A DNA stretch of 63,787 nucleotides from an uncultured delta proteobacterium (lineage in GTDB: Bacteria; Myxococcota_A; Polyangia; Polyangiales; Polyangiaceae): NCBI GenBank assembly GCA_903892415.1, contig CAITIQ010000662.1:1-63787 (forward strand). The letters run 5' to 3'. The notes below the pieces were generated by a model. The model was not told where the DNA came from. It made no database searches and worked only from the letters and a program-made list of their open reading frames with translations. Within the stretch, counting starts at the first letter, position 1, and the number at the start of each line of letters is the position of its first letter. A program made the position numbers and the translations under genes. Below are positions 33,816-42,117 of this stretch, in pieces.

Positions 33816-33965
33816 TCAGCCTGCGAGAGGTTTGAAGGCTTCCACTGCCTTCTTCCAAGCGCGGGCTTTGCGGCCGCTCTTTGCGCGCGAGGCCTTCTGC
33901 GCAATTTTCTCTTCCAGGTTCTTCAGCTTGCGGGCGGGTCGGTTCACGGGTTTTTCCTTGCTCAA
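33816..33965 (-). CDS. Small basic protein, 49 residues
   Basis: A short frame from TTG 33965, starting SKEKPVNRPARKLKNLEEK after the initiator and very rich in Lys and Arg. Its stop lies 2 bases before the ATG of the next gene, which suggests coupling. It may bind nucleic acid, but that is a guess from composition. The frame stays open upstream into repeat copy B; I do not treat that part as coding. Confidence 0.45.
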   Translation of the reverse strand: MSKEKPVNRPARKLKNLEEKIAQKASRAKSGRKARAWKKAVEAFKPLAG

Positions 33966-34040
33966 GCAGTTACGGTTAAGAAGCGACGTTGGTGCCGCCT
34001 CGAGGGCGGGCGGATGCTGCCCGAACCGCTCCACGGAGTA

Positions 34041-34110
34041 AATGACTCGTGCCAGGTCGAAGGTTCGTCGGGGCCTGCGGCCGATTTTCTGGAAGAGGGC
34101 CCGAGTCATT
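34041..34110 (+). repeat. 70-bp hairpin repeat, copy B
   Basis: It has the same length and ends as copy A (AATGACTCG...CGAGTCATT), with the inner hairpin GGCC-TGC-GGCC. The following hairpin is CCACC-TTC-GGAGG, which has one A-A mismatch. Confidence 0.85.
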
Positions 34111-34207
34111 CTGTTCACTCATCCACCTTCGGAGGAACCGGAGTGGACAGAGTCCACGAAGTGGACGGAGTCAACGGAGGTCTACGGAGTGCCGAAGGCA
34201 CGGAGTG

Positions 34208-34277
34208 AATGACTCGTGCCAGGTCGAAGGTTCGTTGGGGCCTTCGGCCGATTTTCTGGAAGAGGGCCCGAGTCATT
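34208..34277 (+). repeat. 70-bp hairpin repeat, copy C
   Basis: It differs from copy B by only a few bases. The inner hairpin is GGCC-TTC-GGCC. The following hairpin is CCGCC-TTC-GGCGG, perfectly paired: compared with copy A an A-T pair has become G-C, a compensatory change. Confidence 0.85.
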
Positions 34278-34371
34278 CTGTTCGCTGCATCCGCCTTCGG
34301 CGGAACCGGAGTGGACAGAGTAGTCGGGGCCCAGGTCCGCTCCCAGCGCGCACTTTCCTAGAACCGCGGCC

Positions 34372-34824
34372 CTAGGCCGTGGGGCTTGATGCTTCTTCGC
34401 CCATTCGCCCGAGCAGGTGAATCCCTCCGCCGAGTCCCAACCCACCAACGATCGCGACTGCGACAGCCCAAGGAGAGCTCGAGGTCGCAAGGCCCGCCAG
34501 CCCTGCGGCGGCGACGGCCATGCTCACCAGCACTGTCTTCCGTGGCTCGGAGAAGGATGACCCTGCGAAGAAACTAGCGATGCCCAGAACAACGAGGGCG
34601 TACGGGCTTTCGGCCGGTCCTAGCGCTGAAGTTCCCACCAAAAGCGCCGCTACGACCACCACCAGACCCGCCGTTCGAAACGTCGCGCGATTCCCGAGCT
34701 GCGCCGCTTCCGGGACTGGCTCCGCTGACGGTTCAACGTGCCTGCGCCTCTTTTTCCGCTTTCGCCGGGCAGGGGCCTCCGCTGGCGTGCCGTCTTCAGT
34801 CTCCACGCGCTGGAGGGTAGCCAA
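34372..34824 (-). CDS. Membrane protein of unknown function, 150 residues
   Basis: The N-terminus is charged and basic (RRKRKKRRRH), then four hydrophobic helices follow: TAGLVVVVAALLVGTSALG, YALVVLGIASFFAGSSF, TVLVSMAVAAAGLAGLA and WAVAVAIVGGLGLGGGIHLL. The TTG start at 34824 leaves 30 bases to the divergent phosphatase gene, so they share a very short promoter region; an internal GTG is an alternative. No family is recognised. Confidence 0.65.
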   Translation of the reverse strand: MATLQRVETEDGTPAEAPARRKRKKRRRHVEPSAEPVPEAAQLGNRATFRTAGLVVVVAALLVGTSALGPAESPYALVVLGIASFFAGSSFSEPRKTVLVSMAVAAAGLAGLATSSSPWAVAVAIVGGLGLGGGIHLLGRMGEEASSPTA

Positions 34825-34854
34825 GAAGCGGCAGAGAGGCTAGGACAGCCAGGC

Positions 34855-36465
34855 ATGGCGCGACTCGGCGCGATCGACATCGGTTCCAACGCGATTCGCT
34901 TGCGTATCGTTGACGTTGACCCACCGGAACTCGGCGTCAGCCCGCGAGGTCCGCGCTTTCGTCCGTTCCGCGAGGTCTTCGCTGACCGCGTGGCCGTGCG
35001 CTTGGGGCACGACGTCTTCACCCGCGGTCGCATCGAAAGTTCGATGATCGCGCAAGCCTGTGACGCTCTGCGCTCGTTCCGAACCAAGATGGACGAGGTC
35101 AAGGTCGACCGCTATCGCGCCGTCGCGACGAGCGCTTGCCGAGAGGCTGAGAACGCCGACGTCTTCGTTGAACGGGCCGAGCGTGAGGCCGGCGTATTTG
35201 TCGAGGTGATCGAGGGCGTGGAAGAAGCGCGCTTGGTTCAAATCGCGGTACGCGAGCGGATGAACCTCGAGAAGAAGACCGCGCTGCTAATCGACATCGG
35301 CGGTGGTTCGACCGAGGTGACCATCATGCGAGATCTCGAGCCGGTGGTCGCGCGCAGCCTTCCGATGGGCACTGTACGGCTGCTCGAGGCGTTTCTTGAC
35401 GGCGGGGATCGGCTAGACGCCGTGCGTGAGGAGCTCTTGAGCGAATACATCGAGCGCATCGCCGGCGAAGCTCTGCGAGAGCTCTCTGCCACGCTCGACG
35501 GCGGGCTGGACATGGTCATTGCTACCGGCGGTAACATCGAGACGCTCGCGGATTTAGCGCCGCTGCATCAAGCCTTTCCGGAGAGCCGTGGCATCGATAT
35601 GTCCGCGATGCGCACCCTGCTGCGCGAACTGGCCGCGCAAACGCTGGTCGAGCGTGTGGCTCGCTATTCGCTTCGACCCGATCGGGCCGACACCATCGTT
35701 CCGGCTGCCAAGATCCTCGATTTCGCCGCGCGAGCCGTGAACGTCGATCGCATCCTTGCACCGGGCGTCGGCCTCAAGGAGGGGGTACTGGTTGATTTGG
35801 CGATGCAGCACTTCGTGCCGCGCGATTTCTCATCTGAGAAGGCCAGCGTGGGCGAAGCCTGTTTGCGACTAGGTCGGCGATATCACTTCGATGAGAGCCA
35901 CGGTCGTAAGGTGGCCTCTTTCGCCACCAAGCTATTCGACGATCTGATCAAAGTTCACGGCCTCGAGCCACGAGATCGCGTACTGCTTTTTGCTGCAGCC
36001 CTACTTCACGACGTCGGCGACTTCGTGCGCTACGAGGGGCACCACAAACACAGCTATTACGTGATTGCTCATAGCGACATCATGGGCCTTACCCCCGCTG
36101 AGCGTGAGGTCGTCGCCAACGTCGCCCGTTATCACCGCAAGAGCCCGCCTTCGCTCGACCATGAGAATTTTCGGGCATTGGCGCCTCGCCTCCGCACGAA
36201 GGTCAAGACCATGGCGTCGATCTTACGCGTCGCCGATGCCTTTGATCGCGAGCATCGGCAGGTCGTTTCGAAGATCTCGGCCAATGTTGAGGGCAACCTG
36301 CTCTGGTTGACGGTCGAAGGGGACGGCGAGCGAGCACTCGAGGAGTGGACTGTGCGCGCCAAAAGCGGTCTTCTCCGGGACACCCTTGGACTGGAACTGC
36401 GCTTGGTCAACGGCTCGGGGCCAGCGCCGCCCTCGTCTTGGCGAGTGCGGGAGGAGCTCCGATGA
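34855..36465 (+). CDS. Ppx/GppA phosphatase with C-terminal HD domain
   Basis: A 536-residue exopolyphosphatase or guanosine-pentaphosphatase. From ATG 34855 the first ATPase-fold motif is GAIDIGSNAIRLRI. The second is LLIDIGGGSTEVTI, followed by SLPMGTVRL. MVIATGGNIETLADL is the third. The C-terminal half is an HD-type domain (LLHDVGDFVRYEGHHKHSYY, VARYHRK). Family members hydrolyse inorganic polyphosphate or pppGpp; the sequence alone does not decide which. The gene overlaps the next by 4 bases (ATGA). Confidence 0.93.
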   Translation: MARLGAIDIGSNAIRLRIVDVDPPELGVSPRGPRFRPFREVFADRVAVRLGHDVFTRGRIESSMIAQACDALRSFRTKMDEVKVDRYRAVATSACREAENADVFVERAEREAGVFVEVIEGVEEARLVQIAVRERMNLEKKTALLIDIGGGSTEVTIMRDLEPVVARSLPMGTVRLLEAFLDGGDRLDAVREELLSEYIERIAGEALRELSATLDGGLDMVIATGGNIETLADLAPLHQAFPESRGIDMSAMRTLLRELAAQTLVERVARYSLRPDRADTIVPAAKILDFAARAVNVDRILAPGVGLKEGVLVDLAMQHFVPRDFSSEKASVGEACLRLGRRYHFDESHGRKVASFATKLFDDLIKVHGLEPRDRVLLFAAALLHDVGDFVRYEGHHKHSYYVIAHSDIMGLTPAEREVVANVARYHRKSPPSLDHENFRALAPRLRTKVKTMASILRVADAFDREHRQVVSKISANVEGNLLWLTVEGDGERALEEWTVRAKSGLLRDTLGLELRLVNGSGPAPPSSWRVREELR

Positions 36466-37070
36466 GAGGCTGGTTGGCGCTCTTCCTGGTACCGCTCGTG
36501 GCTTGCGCTGCGTCAGTTCCGGATCCGCGCGAGGCGGCACTGGCCTACGCGCGCGCCGCTGAAACGGGGGACGGCGACGCGGTTTACGAGATGTTGAGCG
36601 ATGAGTCGAAGCGACGCTACACCGCCAACGAAGTTCGCGCGCTCGTGGCTGATGAAAAGGCTGAGTTGCGGCTCCAGGCGGAGGCCGTTCGTGCGGCTAC
36701 CAAGGTCGTTACCGAGGCCTCGGTTCCCTACGCAGACGGTGAAGAGGCCGCATTGATTTTGGAGGGTGGTGCCTTTCGGATCAGTGCAGCCGACGCATTG
36801 CCGGCTGACTCGCGCACTGTGGTCCAAGCCTTGGGTCAGTTGCGCAAGGTGTTGGCGCGCCGTAGCTATCAAGGTCTCTTGCGCGTGTTAACCCCGCGCT
36901 CGCGAGCGGCTATGGAGGAGGACCTGCGGTCGCTCGTGATTGGCTTGGAGCAGCCGGAGGGCCTGGACGTCGAGTTGAGTGGTGAGACTGCGACCGTGGT
37001 GCTGCCTGGCGGTCACCTGGTGAAGTTGCGGAAAGAGGCTGGCGTTTGGCGCGTCGAGGACTTCGATTGA
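36462..37070 (+). CDS. Lipoprotein of unknown function in the Ppx operon
   Basis: ATG 36462 overlaps the phosphatase stop and has GGAGGAG upstream. The leader MRGWLALFLVPLVACAAS carries a lipobox (LVAC). The mature part of about 185 residues resembles small NTF2-like or Cys-free helical lipoproteins: DPREAALAYARAAETGDGDA followed by VYEMLSDESKRRY is typical of domains that begin with a crowded-cone helix. A later block reads SYQGLLRVLTPRSRAAMEED. The role is unknown, but coupling to its neighbours is strong. Confidence 0.75.
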   Translation: MRGWLALFLVPLVACAASVPDPREAALAYARAAETGDGDAVYEMLSDESKRRYTANEVRALVADEKAELRLQAEAVRAATKVVTEASVPYADGEEAALILEGGAFRISAADALPADSRTVVQALGQLRKVLARRSYQGLLRVLTPRSRAAMEEDLRSLVIGLEQPEGLDVELSGETATVVLPGGHLVKLRKEAGVWRVEDFD

Positions 37071-37076
37071 GGCCGA

Positions 37077-37841
37077 ATGAAGTTCGGTAAACGTCAGTTG
37101 CTGCTCGGCGCCGCTGCTCTTACCTCCGGGCTGTTGGCTCGCAAGCCTGTGTTCGCTTTCGGTGAAGAAGGTGCGTTCAACCCGAGGATTCTTCTTACCG
37201 GTGATGCGAAGTGGGAAGGCGCGCGGATCAACGCGCCCGCTCGCTGGGCCTCGGAACTAACCAAGCGGACCAGCGCTCCCGGGCGCGAGCGCCCGACCAT
37301 CGTGCGAGCCGACGAAGCCGATCTCTTGGATGAACCGTTCGCCGTTTGGGCGGGGGCAAAAGAGGTGGCTCCACTCACGACCAAGGAACTACGGAAGCTC
37401 AAGCAGTACTTTGGCTTGGGCGGCATGTTGTTCGTGGACGATCTCGACCCGAAGGTCGGAGCCTTCATGCCCTCGGCCAAGCGCGAGATCGCCCGCGCCT
37501 TGCCCAACGTGGGTCCCGTGGCGGTAGGCGCTGAGAACGTGCTGTTTCGCTCGTTCTACCTCTTGAAGCGAGCCTACGGCCGAGTGGAGGGACCTGCAAA
37601 ACTCGAGATCGTCTCGCGGTCCTCGATCATCCACGTCATCTACTCGAGCCACGATCTGCTGGGTGCGCTGGCCACCGATGCAGAGGGCACCAGTAGCCTC
37701 GCGGTCACCCCTGGTGGGGAAGCCCAACGCGAGAAGGCGATTCGCTTGGCGGTCAATGTGGCGATGTATGTCACCTGCTCCAACTACAAGGACGATCAAG
37801 TTCACGCGGAGCACATCATGCGGCGTCGGGGCTCGAAGTGA
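37077..37841 (+). CDS. DUF4159 domain protein, exported
   Basis: A 254-residue protein with a signal peptide (MKFGKRQLLLGAAALTSGLL, ending VFAFG). The body fits DUF4159: FNPRILLTGDAKWEG, then LKQYFGLGGMLFVDDLDPK, FRSFYLLKRAYGRVEGP, and SSHDLLGALATD. DUF4159 proteins usually lie beside VWA, BatA-like and MoxR genes in many phyla, and here a VWA gene overlaps by 4 bases (GTGA). Their function is not known; a structural resemblance to glutamine-amidotransferase-like folds is often suggested. Confidence 0.85.
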   Translation: MKFGKRQLLLGAAALTSGLLARKPVFAFGEEGAFNPRILLTGDAKWEGARINAPARWASELTKRTSAPGRERPTIVRADEADLLDEPFAVWAGAKEVAPLTTKELRKLKQYFGLGGMLFVDDLDPKVGAFMPSAKREIARALPNVGPVAVGAENVLFRSFYLLKRAYGRVEGPAKLEIVSRSSIIHVIYSSHDLLGALATDAEGTSSLAVTPGGEAQREKAIRLAVNVAMYVTCSNYKDDQVHAEHIMRRRGSK

Positions 37842-40078
37842 CGAAGAGCCTGTCCTTCGCCAGCGATCTGGGGAAGGCCGGCGCGACGGTGGCGGTCGTT
37901 TGCGGCGCACTCTTTTTGCTGCTCCTAGGGTTGGAGACGCGGCGAGCCTTTCGGAGTGGCAGGGGCTCGGTTTGGGTCGCGTTGTCAGGCCTCGTGGGCG
38001 TTGTGTTGTTGCTTCTCGCGGTGTTGCGGCCCGTGCTCGTCGAGAGTGCTGGCATCACCACGTCGGCCAGAGTCGTCGTGCTCTTCGACGATTCGCGTTC
38101 CCTGCGCCTACCCTCGGATGACCAACGCACTCGTCTCGAGATTTTACGCCAAGTTGCCCGAGAGCTCCCGACGGCGACCGACAGCGCGCGGCTTTCAAAC
38201 TTCCGATTTGGCCGCGGCAGCGCCGAACCCGTACCAGGGGGTGATGAGCTTCAAGCGGTTGCGTTGGCCTCCGACCTCTCCAGCGCCATCGCTAGCATCG
38301 CCCGCAGCGCAGAAGAGCCGCCGGGGGCGCTGGTCGTCGTTTCTGACGGTGCGCTGGATCGGCCAACCAAAGACGGGGCGAACGAGCGAGCCGCGCTTGA
38401 GCTCGCTGGGCTCGACGTTCCGGTTCACACGGTCCGTCTCGCGGAGAAGGCACCGAAGGACGCGAGTGTGCGCTCGGTTCGACTTTCGGGGACGGCCATC
38501 GCCCACCAGCCGTTTGCCGTCCGCGTCGAGGTGGGGTGTGCGGGCGGTCTAACGTGCGGCAGGATTCCGGTGATTGCGCGTGAGCTTCCCGATGAAGGCC
38601 CGGCGGTTGAGTTAGCGCGCGGGGATGTGGTCGTTCCGAACGATGACGTCGGCACGGTCGAACTTGCGATCACTCTACATCGCGCTGGCGCTCGGGTGAT
38701 CGAGGTGGTGATCGAGCCTCCGAAGGGGGACGTCTTGCCGGAGAACAACCAGCGTCTGGCGTCGCTCGATGTCGCACGCGATCGCATTCGAATCCTTCAT
38801 ATCGCCGGCCGCCCAACCTACGACGTGCGCGCGCTGCGCAACTGGCTCAAAGCCGACGCCTCGATCGATGTCGTAGCGTTCTTCATTCTACGGACGCCGA
38901 CCGACAACGTTGGTGCGACGGGGCAGGAGCTGGCTCTGATTCCGTTCCCGGTCGATGAGTTGTTCACCGTTCATCTCGATAGCTTCGACGCAGTCGTGTT
39001 GCAGGACTTCAACGCCGTCACCTACGGCCTTGAGAAGCACCTGGCGAACCTCGCCGCTTACGTCCGCAAGGGCGGCGGATTGATTCTGGTCGGTGGGCCC
39101 GATTCGTTCGGTCCCGGACGCTACGCCGGAACGCCGATCGCGCCGGTGTTGCCCGTGCGGCTCCGTGCAGAGCAGAGGACGAACGGCGTTGACTTGTCGC
39201 TGTTTACGCCTGTCGTGACCGCCGCCGGCAAGGTGGCGCCCGTGCTTGCTCCGCTCCGTCGCGTGGTTGGGGATCGGCTGCCGGACATGCCTGGGAGCAA
39301 CATCGTCGGTGAGGCCAGTCCGGGCGCCACGGTGCTTTGGAGTCACCCGACGCTTGGCGGCGAGGAGCGAATGCCGGTGCTTGCGCTGGGTGAATTCGGT
39401 ACTGGAAGGGTGATCGCGCTGACGGTTGACGGCACGCATCGTCTGCTGTTCAGCTCCTTCGCGGTAGCCGAGGCAGGACGCGCCTACGGCGCTCTTTGGG
39501 AGGGGCTGCTCGGTTGGTTGATGCGGGACCCACGCTTCGAGTCGACCTCGCTTCACCTGGACAGCGGGTGCGTTGAAGGCGAGCCCGCGTCACTTTCGAT
39601 CCAAGCTTTGCCCGAACACGCTGGCGAGGCACGAATCATCGTAGTTCGCCTGGGTTCTGCACAAAAGGTATTCGAGACCAAGGCGACGCTCGCGGGCGAT
39701 GGGCAGCCCGTCAAGGTTGCGCTGCCCGCGTTGGCGGTCGGCGGGTACTCCGCTCAGGTGCGTATCGTGCCTAAAGGCCAGGCGGAGGGTGAAGACGGCG
39801 CCCAGCCAGCCACTCGGCGCGATTTCGCATGCGAGAAGGGGGGGGACGAGTGGGCTGATAGTCGCCCCGATCCGCAGCGGCTGATCAGCATCGCTAAAGC
39901 AACCGGTGGAGTGTCTGTCACGCCGGAGAACCTCGAGCAGCTGCCAATGCCGGGCACCACGTTCGTTGCGTCGCGGCGCAGCGAAGCGCCGGTCGCGCCC
40001 CCGTGGGTTTGGTCCACGGTTGCTGCGGTGATGGTCGGCCTGCATTGGGTCTTGCGCCGGCGTGCAGGCTTCGCCTGA
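37838..40078 (+). CDS. Membrane protein with VWA-like and glutamine-amidotransferase-like domains
   Basis: A 746-residue protein from GTG 37838. Two N-terminal helices (TVAVVCGALFLLLLGLE, VWVALSGLVGVVLLLLAVLR) precede a VWA-like domain starting ARVVVLFDDSRSLRLPS, where the MIDAS is D-D-S-R-S and a later VVVSDGALDRP fits. The central part reads as a class-I amidotransferase-like fold (RILHIAGRPTYDVRALRNWL, AVVLQDFNAVTYGLEKH, GGGLILVGGPDSFGPGRY) and lacks an obvious nucleophile Cys at that place. One helix is near the C-terminus (VWSTVAAVMVGLHWVL). This layout is typical of BatA/DUF4159 clusters. Confidence 0.88.
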   Translation: MTKSLSFASDLGKAGATVAVVCGALFLLLLGLETRRAFRSGRGSVWVALSGLVGVVLLLLAVLRPVLVESAGITTSARVVVLFDDSRSLRLPSDDQRTRLEILRQVARELPTATDSARLSNFRFGRGSAEPVPGGDELQAVALASDLSSAIASIARSAEEPPGALVVVSDGALDRPTKDGANERAALELAGLDVPVHTVRLAEKAPKDASVRSVRLSGTAIAHQPFAVRVEVGCAGGLTCGRIPVIARELPDEGPAVELARGDVVVPNDDVGTVELAITLHRAGARVIEVVIEPPKGDVLPENNQRLASLDVARDRIRILHIAGRPTYDVRALRNWLKADASIDVVAFFILRTPTDNVGATGQELALIPFPVDELFTVHLDSFDAVVLQDFNAVTYGLEKHLANLAAYVRKGGGLILVGGPDSFGPGRYAGTPIAPVLPVRLRAEQRTNGVDLSLFTPVVTAAGKVAPVLAPLRRVVGDRLPDMPGSNIVGEASPGATVLWSHPTLGGEERMPVLALGEFGTGRVIALTVDGTHRLLFSSFAVAEAGRAYGALWEGLLGWLMRDPRFESTSLHLDSGCVEGEPASLSIQALPEHAGEARIIVVRLGSAQKVFETKATLAGDGQPVKVALPALAVGGYSAQVRIVPKGQAEGEDGAQPATRRDFACEKGGDEWADSRPDPQRLISIAKATGGVSVTPENLEQLPMPGTTFVASRRSEAPVAPPWVWSTVAAVMVGLHWVLRRRAGFA

Positions 40079-40125
40079 ACTTGCGCTCGCCTCGCCCGAC
40101 CCTGGTTCGTGCTAAGGGTGCGACC

Positions 40126-40614
40126 GTGAAAGCGTGGCGAGCTTTGGAGGTGTGCTTGTTGACGTCCTTGTTGCCGTCCTGCTCCAGTCCAGGGGAAGCG
40201 AAGGAACTCGTGGAATGGTCCGAGCGTAGCGCCGAGGCTTATTGTCGGTGCACTTCTGCTGCAGATCCTGGCGCGTGCGCCGACGAGATTCCGCAGGAGC
40301 TGTTGCTTAGCTCTGACAACTTTGCGGATTTGATCGCTCGCTTTCGTGGTCGCGGCGGCGAGCGCTCGACTGCCGAGCTGAAGCGAGCCCGCGAGTGTGA
40401 GCAAACATTGATCGCCTGGAGGCTCGCTCGCACTGCCCCAAGCACCAGCCCATCCGCGGTGCCCTCCACCACGGGCAGCGCCAGCAATGCGGCGCCGACT
40501 CTGATCCCGTCGGCCTCCACGTCGAGTGTGACCTCGCCCAGTGCATCGAGTGTCGCGGCCCCGCGCGCCAAGGGCCCATCCGAGAACAACAGCAGAAACC
40601 CATTACGGCTGTGA
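40126..40614 (+). CDS. Ser-rich lipoprotein
   Basis: A 162-residue lipoprotein from GTG 40126. The leader MKAWRALEVCLLTSLLPSC has a lipobox. A helical part with four Cys follows (SAEAYCRCTSAADPGACADE, ECEQTLIAWRLART), and then a Ser/Thr/Ala/Pro-rich tail of about 55 residues. It lies 47 bases behind the VWA gene and may belong to the same operon. The function is unknown. Confidence 0.7.
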   Translation: MKAWRALEVCLLTSLLPSCSSPGEAKELVEWSERSAEAYCRCTSAADPGACADEIPQELLLSSDNFADLIARFRGRGGERSTAELKRARECEQTLIAWRLARTAPSTSPSAVPSTTGSASNAAPTLIPSASTSSVTSPSASSVAAPRAKGPSENNSRNPLRL

Positions 40615-40626
40615 GCTGAACGCCCT

Positions 40627-41151
40627 TCAACTCGACCGTGCCGCAAGCGATTGCGCCAGGCCCAACAGTTCGGCGACTTCTCCTCGCGACAATCCAATGC
40701 GGTGGCTGGCCCAAGAAATCGCCGAGGCCGGCTCCTCATGAAGCGAGAATCGCACGCTGCGTCGAGTCGCCACAGCTAGGAACTCTCGATAGCTATCAGC
40801 CAGCGCGCTCGTTCCCTGGACCACCGCCGCTACGTGGGTCTCCGCGTGGCTGAGCAATTCCAAGAGCCCTGCTCTCCGTTCAACGATCAAGGTCGGACTG
40901 AGTTCCAGCGCTGCATCGCCCAGCAGCTCAACCACCGCCAGCGGTCCCGTGCGAAGCTCGCGCAGCCTCAAAAGCGACTTTGCTAGCTGCTCTTCTGCGG
41001 CGCGTGATAGCGGCTTCCCACGCACAACCGCGGCGCAGCGGTCAGCCGCGAGCATGGCTGTTCCGACCGCCTGGTAGCCAAGCTCGAAGCTAGGCTGTGC
41101 GCGCGGTGCGGCCGCAGCGAGACTCGGCCTCTGGACCTTCGCAACATCCAT
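40627..41151 (-). CDS. Helical protein of unknown function, 174 residues
   Basis: ATG 41151 is preceded by GAGGAGG at good spacing, so this start is preferred over the longer frame. The protein is predicted all-helical: FELGYQAVGTAMLAADRCA, LRELRTGPLAVVELLGDAA, REFLAVATRRSVRFSLHE, SRGEVAELLGLAQSLAAR. There is no signal peptide and no obvious motif. It is 76 bases downstream of nothing on its own strand except ribA, which ends elsewhere, so it is probably a single gene. Confidence 0.65.
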   Translation of the reverse strand: MDVAKVQRPSLAAAAPRAQPSFELGYQAVGTAMLAADRCAAVVRGKPLSRAAEEQLAKSLLRLRELRTGPLAVVELLGDAALELSPTLIVERRAGLLELLSHAETHVAAVVQGTSALADSYREFLAVATRRSVRFSLHEEPASAISWASHRIGLSRGEVAELLGLAQSLAARSS

Positions 41152-41227
41152 GGCCGAGTGCCTCCTCGATTGAATCAGCGGCACAGGGCGCCTCGCGCTC
41201 AAGCGGAGCGCAGCTCAATACGCGCCG

Positions 41228-41896
41228 TCAGCTGACTTCTTCGTAGTGCGGTAGCTCGTGGTTCATTCGCAGCCGCTTCGCCTCGAGGTAGTTGCGAGAG
41301 TGTTTGTTGGGCGAGATCAGCGTGGAGACACGCTCATCCACCTCAACGCCAAGATCCTGCAGCGCCTTCACCTTGAGCGGGTTGTTGGTCATCAGCCGCA
41401 CAGACTGCACGCCCAGATGCTCAAGCATCGCCGCAGCGCAATCATACTCGCGCGCGTCGTCCGGTAGCTCGAGCAGGCGGTTGGCGTCCACCGTGTCGTG
41501 CCCTTTGGCCTGGAGACCGTAAGCGCGAATCTTGTTGGCCAGCCCGATGCCCCGGCCCTCTTGGCGGAGATACAGCACAACGCCCTCTCCTGCCCGCGCG
41601 ATCTCCGCCTGCGCCGACTCAAGCTGCTCTTTGCAATCGCACTTCAGCGAGCCAAACACTTCGCTGGTAAGGCATTCGGAGTGAATGCGGCATAGCACCC
41701 CGTGCTTGCCGCGCAATTGACCCATCACCAGCGCCACATGATCCGGGGAAAGACCAACGGCTGCGCGTCCGGCGCTGGCTTGGTCCTCTTCGCCATAGCG
41801 AAAAACGACCATGTTGAAGTCACCGAAACGGGTGGGAACGCTTGCTTCCGCGTGGATACGGAGCAGAGGCCGGATTGCCGAGTTGGCAACGTACAT
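41228..41896 (-). CDS. ribA: GTP cyclohydrolase II
   Basis: RibA opens the imidazole ring of GTP, the first step of riboflavin synthesis. The stand-alone enzyme has 222 residues. The zinc cysteines are in HSECLTSEVFGSLKCDCKEQ (Cys, then C-x-C). The active-site block is YLRQEGRGIGLANKIRAYGLQ, followed by ANRLLELPDDAREYDCAA, and RLMTNNPLKVKALQDLG near the end. ATG 41896 has AAAGGAG upstream. RibB is not fused to it. There is no FMN riboswitch in the 220 bases upstream that I can recognise. Confidence 0.95.
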   Translation of the reverse strand: MYVANSAIRPLLRIHAEASVPTRFGDFNMVVFRYGEEDQASAGRAAVGLSPDHVALVMGQLRGKHGVLCRIHSECLTSEVFGSLKCDCKEQLESAQAEIARAGEGVVLYLRQEGRGIGLANKIRAYGLQAKGHDTVDANRLLELPDDAREYDCAAAMLEHLGVQSVRLMTNNPLKVKALQDLGVEVDERVSTLISPNKHSRNYLEAKRLRMNHELPHYEEVS

Positions 41897-42117
41897 CTCG
41901 CTCTCCTTTGTTTGATGGGAGCCGCTGGAGGCCGAACCTTTGCTCATCCTTGGGCTCATGAACGTACGCGGCTGAAGGACACTTGGATTCAACTGAACTC
42001 AGACGCGAGGTGAAGCTTGGGACCGAAGTGACGCGACGTCAACCTCGGAAGGGGATTGAGGCCGCTCGGTGGATAGCGATTGAGTTCGACCCCGGGAGGT
42101 GCTGAAACAAGCGTTCG

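Larger units (their letters stand above)
33966..34371. other. Non-coding region carrying repeat copies B and C and extra hairpins
   Basis: No gene is convincing in these 400 bases. The region holds two 70-bp repeats and, between them, hairpins GTCCAC-GAA-GTGGAC (34152-34166) and GTGCC-GAA-GGCAC (34189-34201), along with degenerate GGAGT-type direct repeats. CCGGAGTGGACAGAGT follows both B and C. Confidence 0.6.

Noticed and set aside
33816..34118. 100-residue protein running through repeat copy B
   Set aside because: Its first 25 residues are the translated repeat; only the final 49 basic residues look like a gene.
34041..34277. Repeats B and C as pieces of an insertion sequence
   Set aside because: No transposase is present and the units are only 70 bp; a MITE-like or REP-like origin stays open but an IS does not fit.
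41897..42117. FMN riboswitch upstream of ribA
   Set aside because: The 220-bp gap shows no recognisable conserved riboswitch core on the ribA strand.
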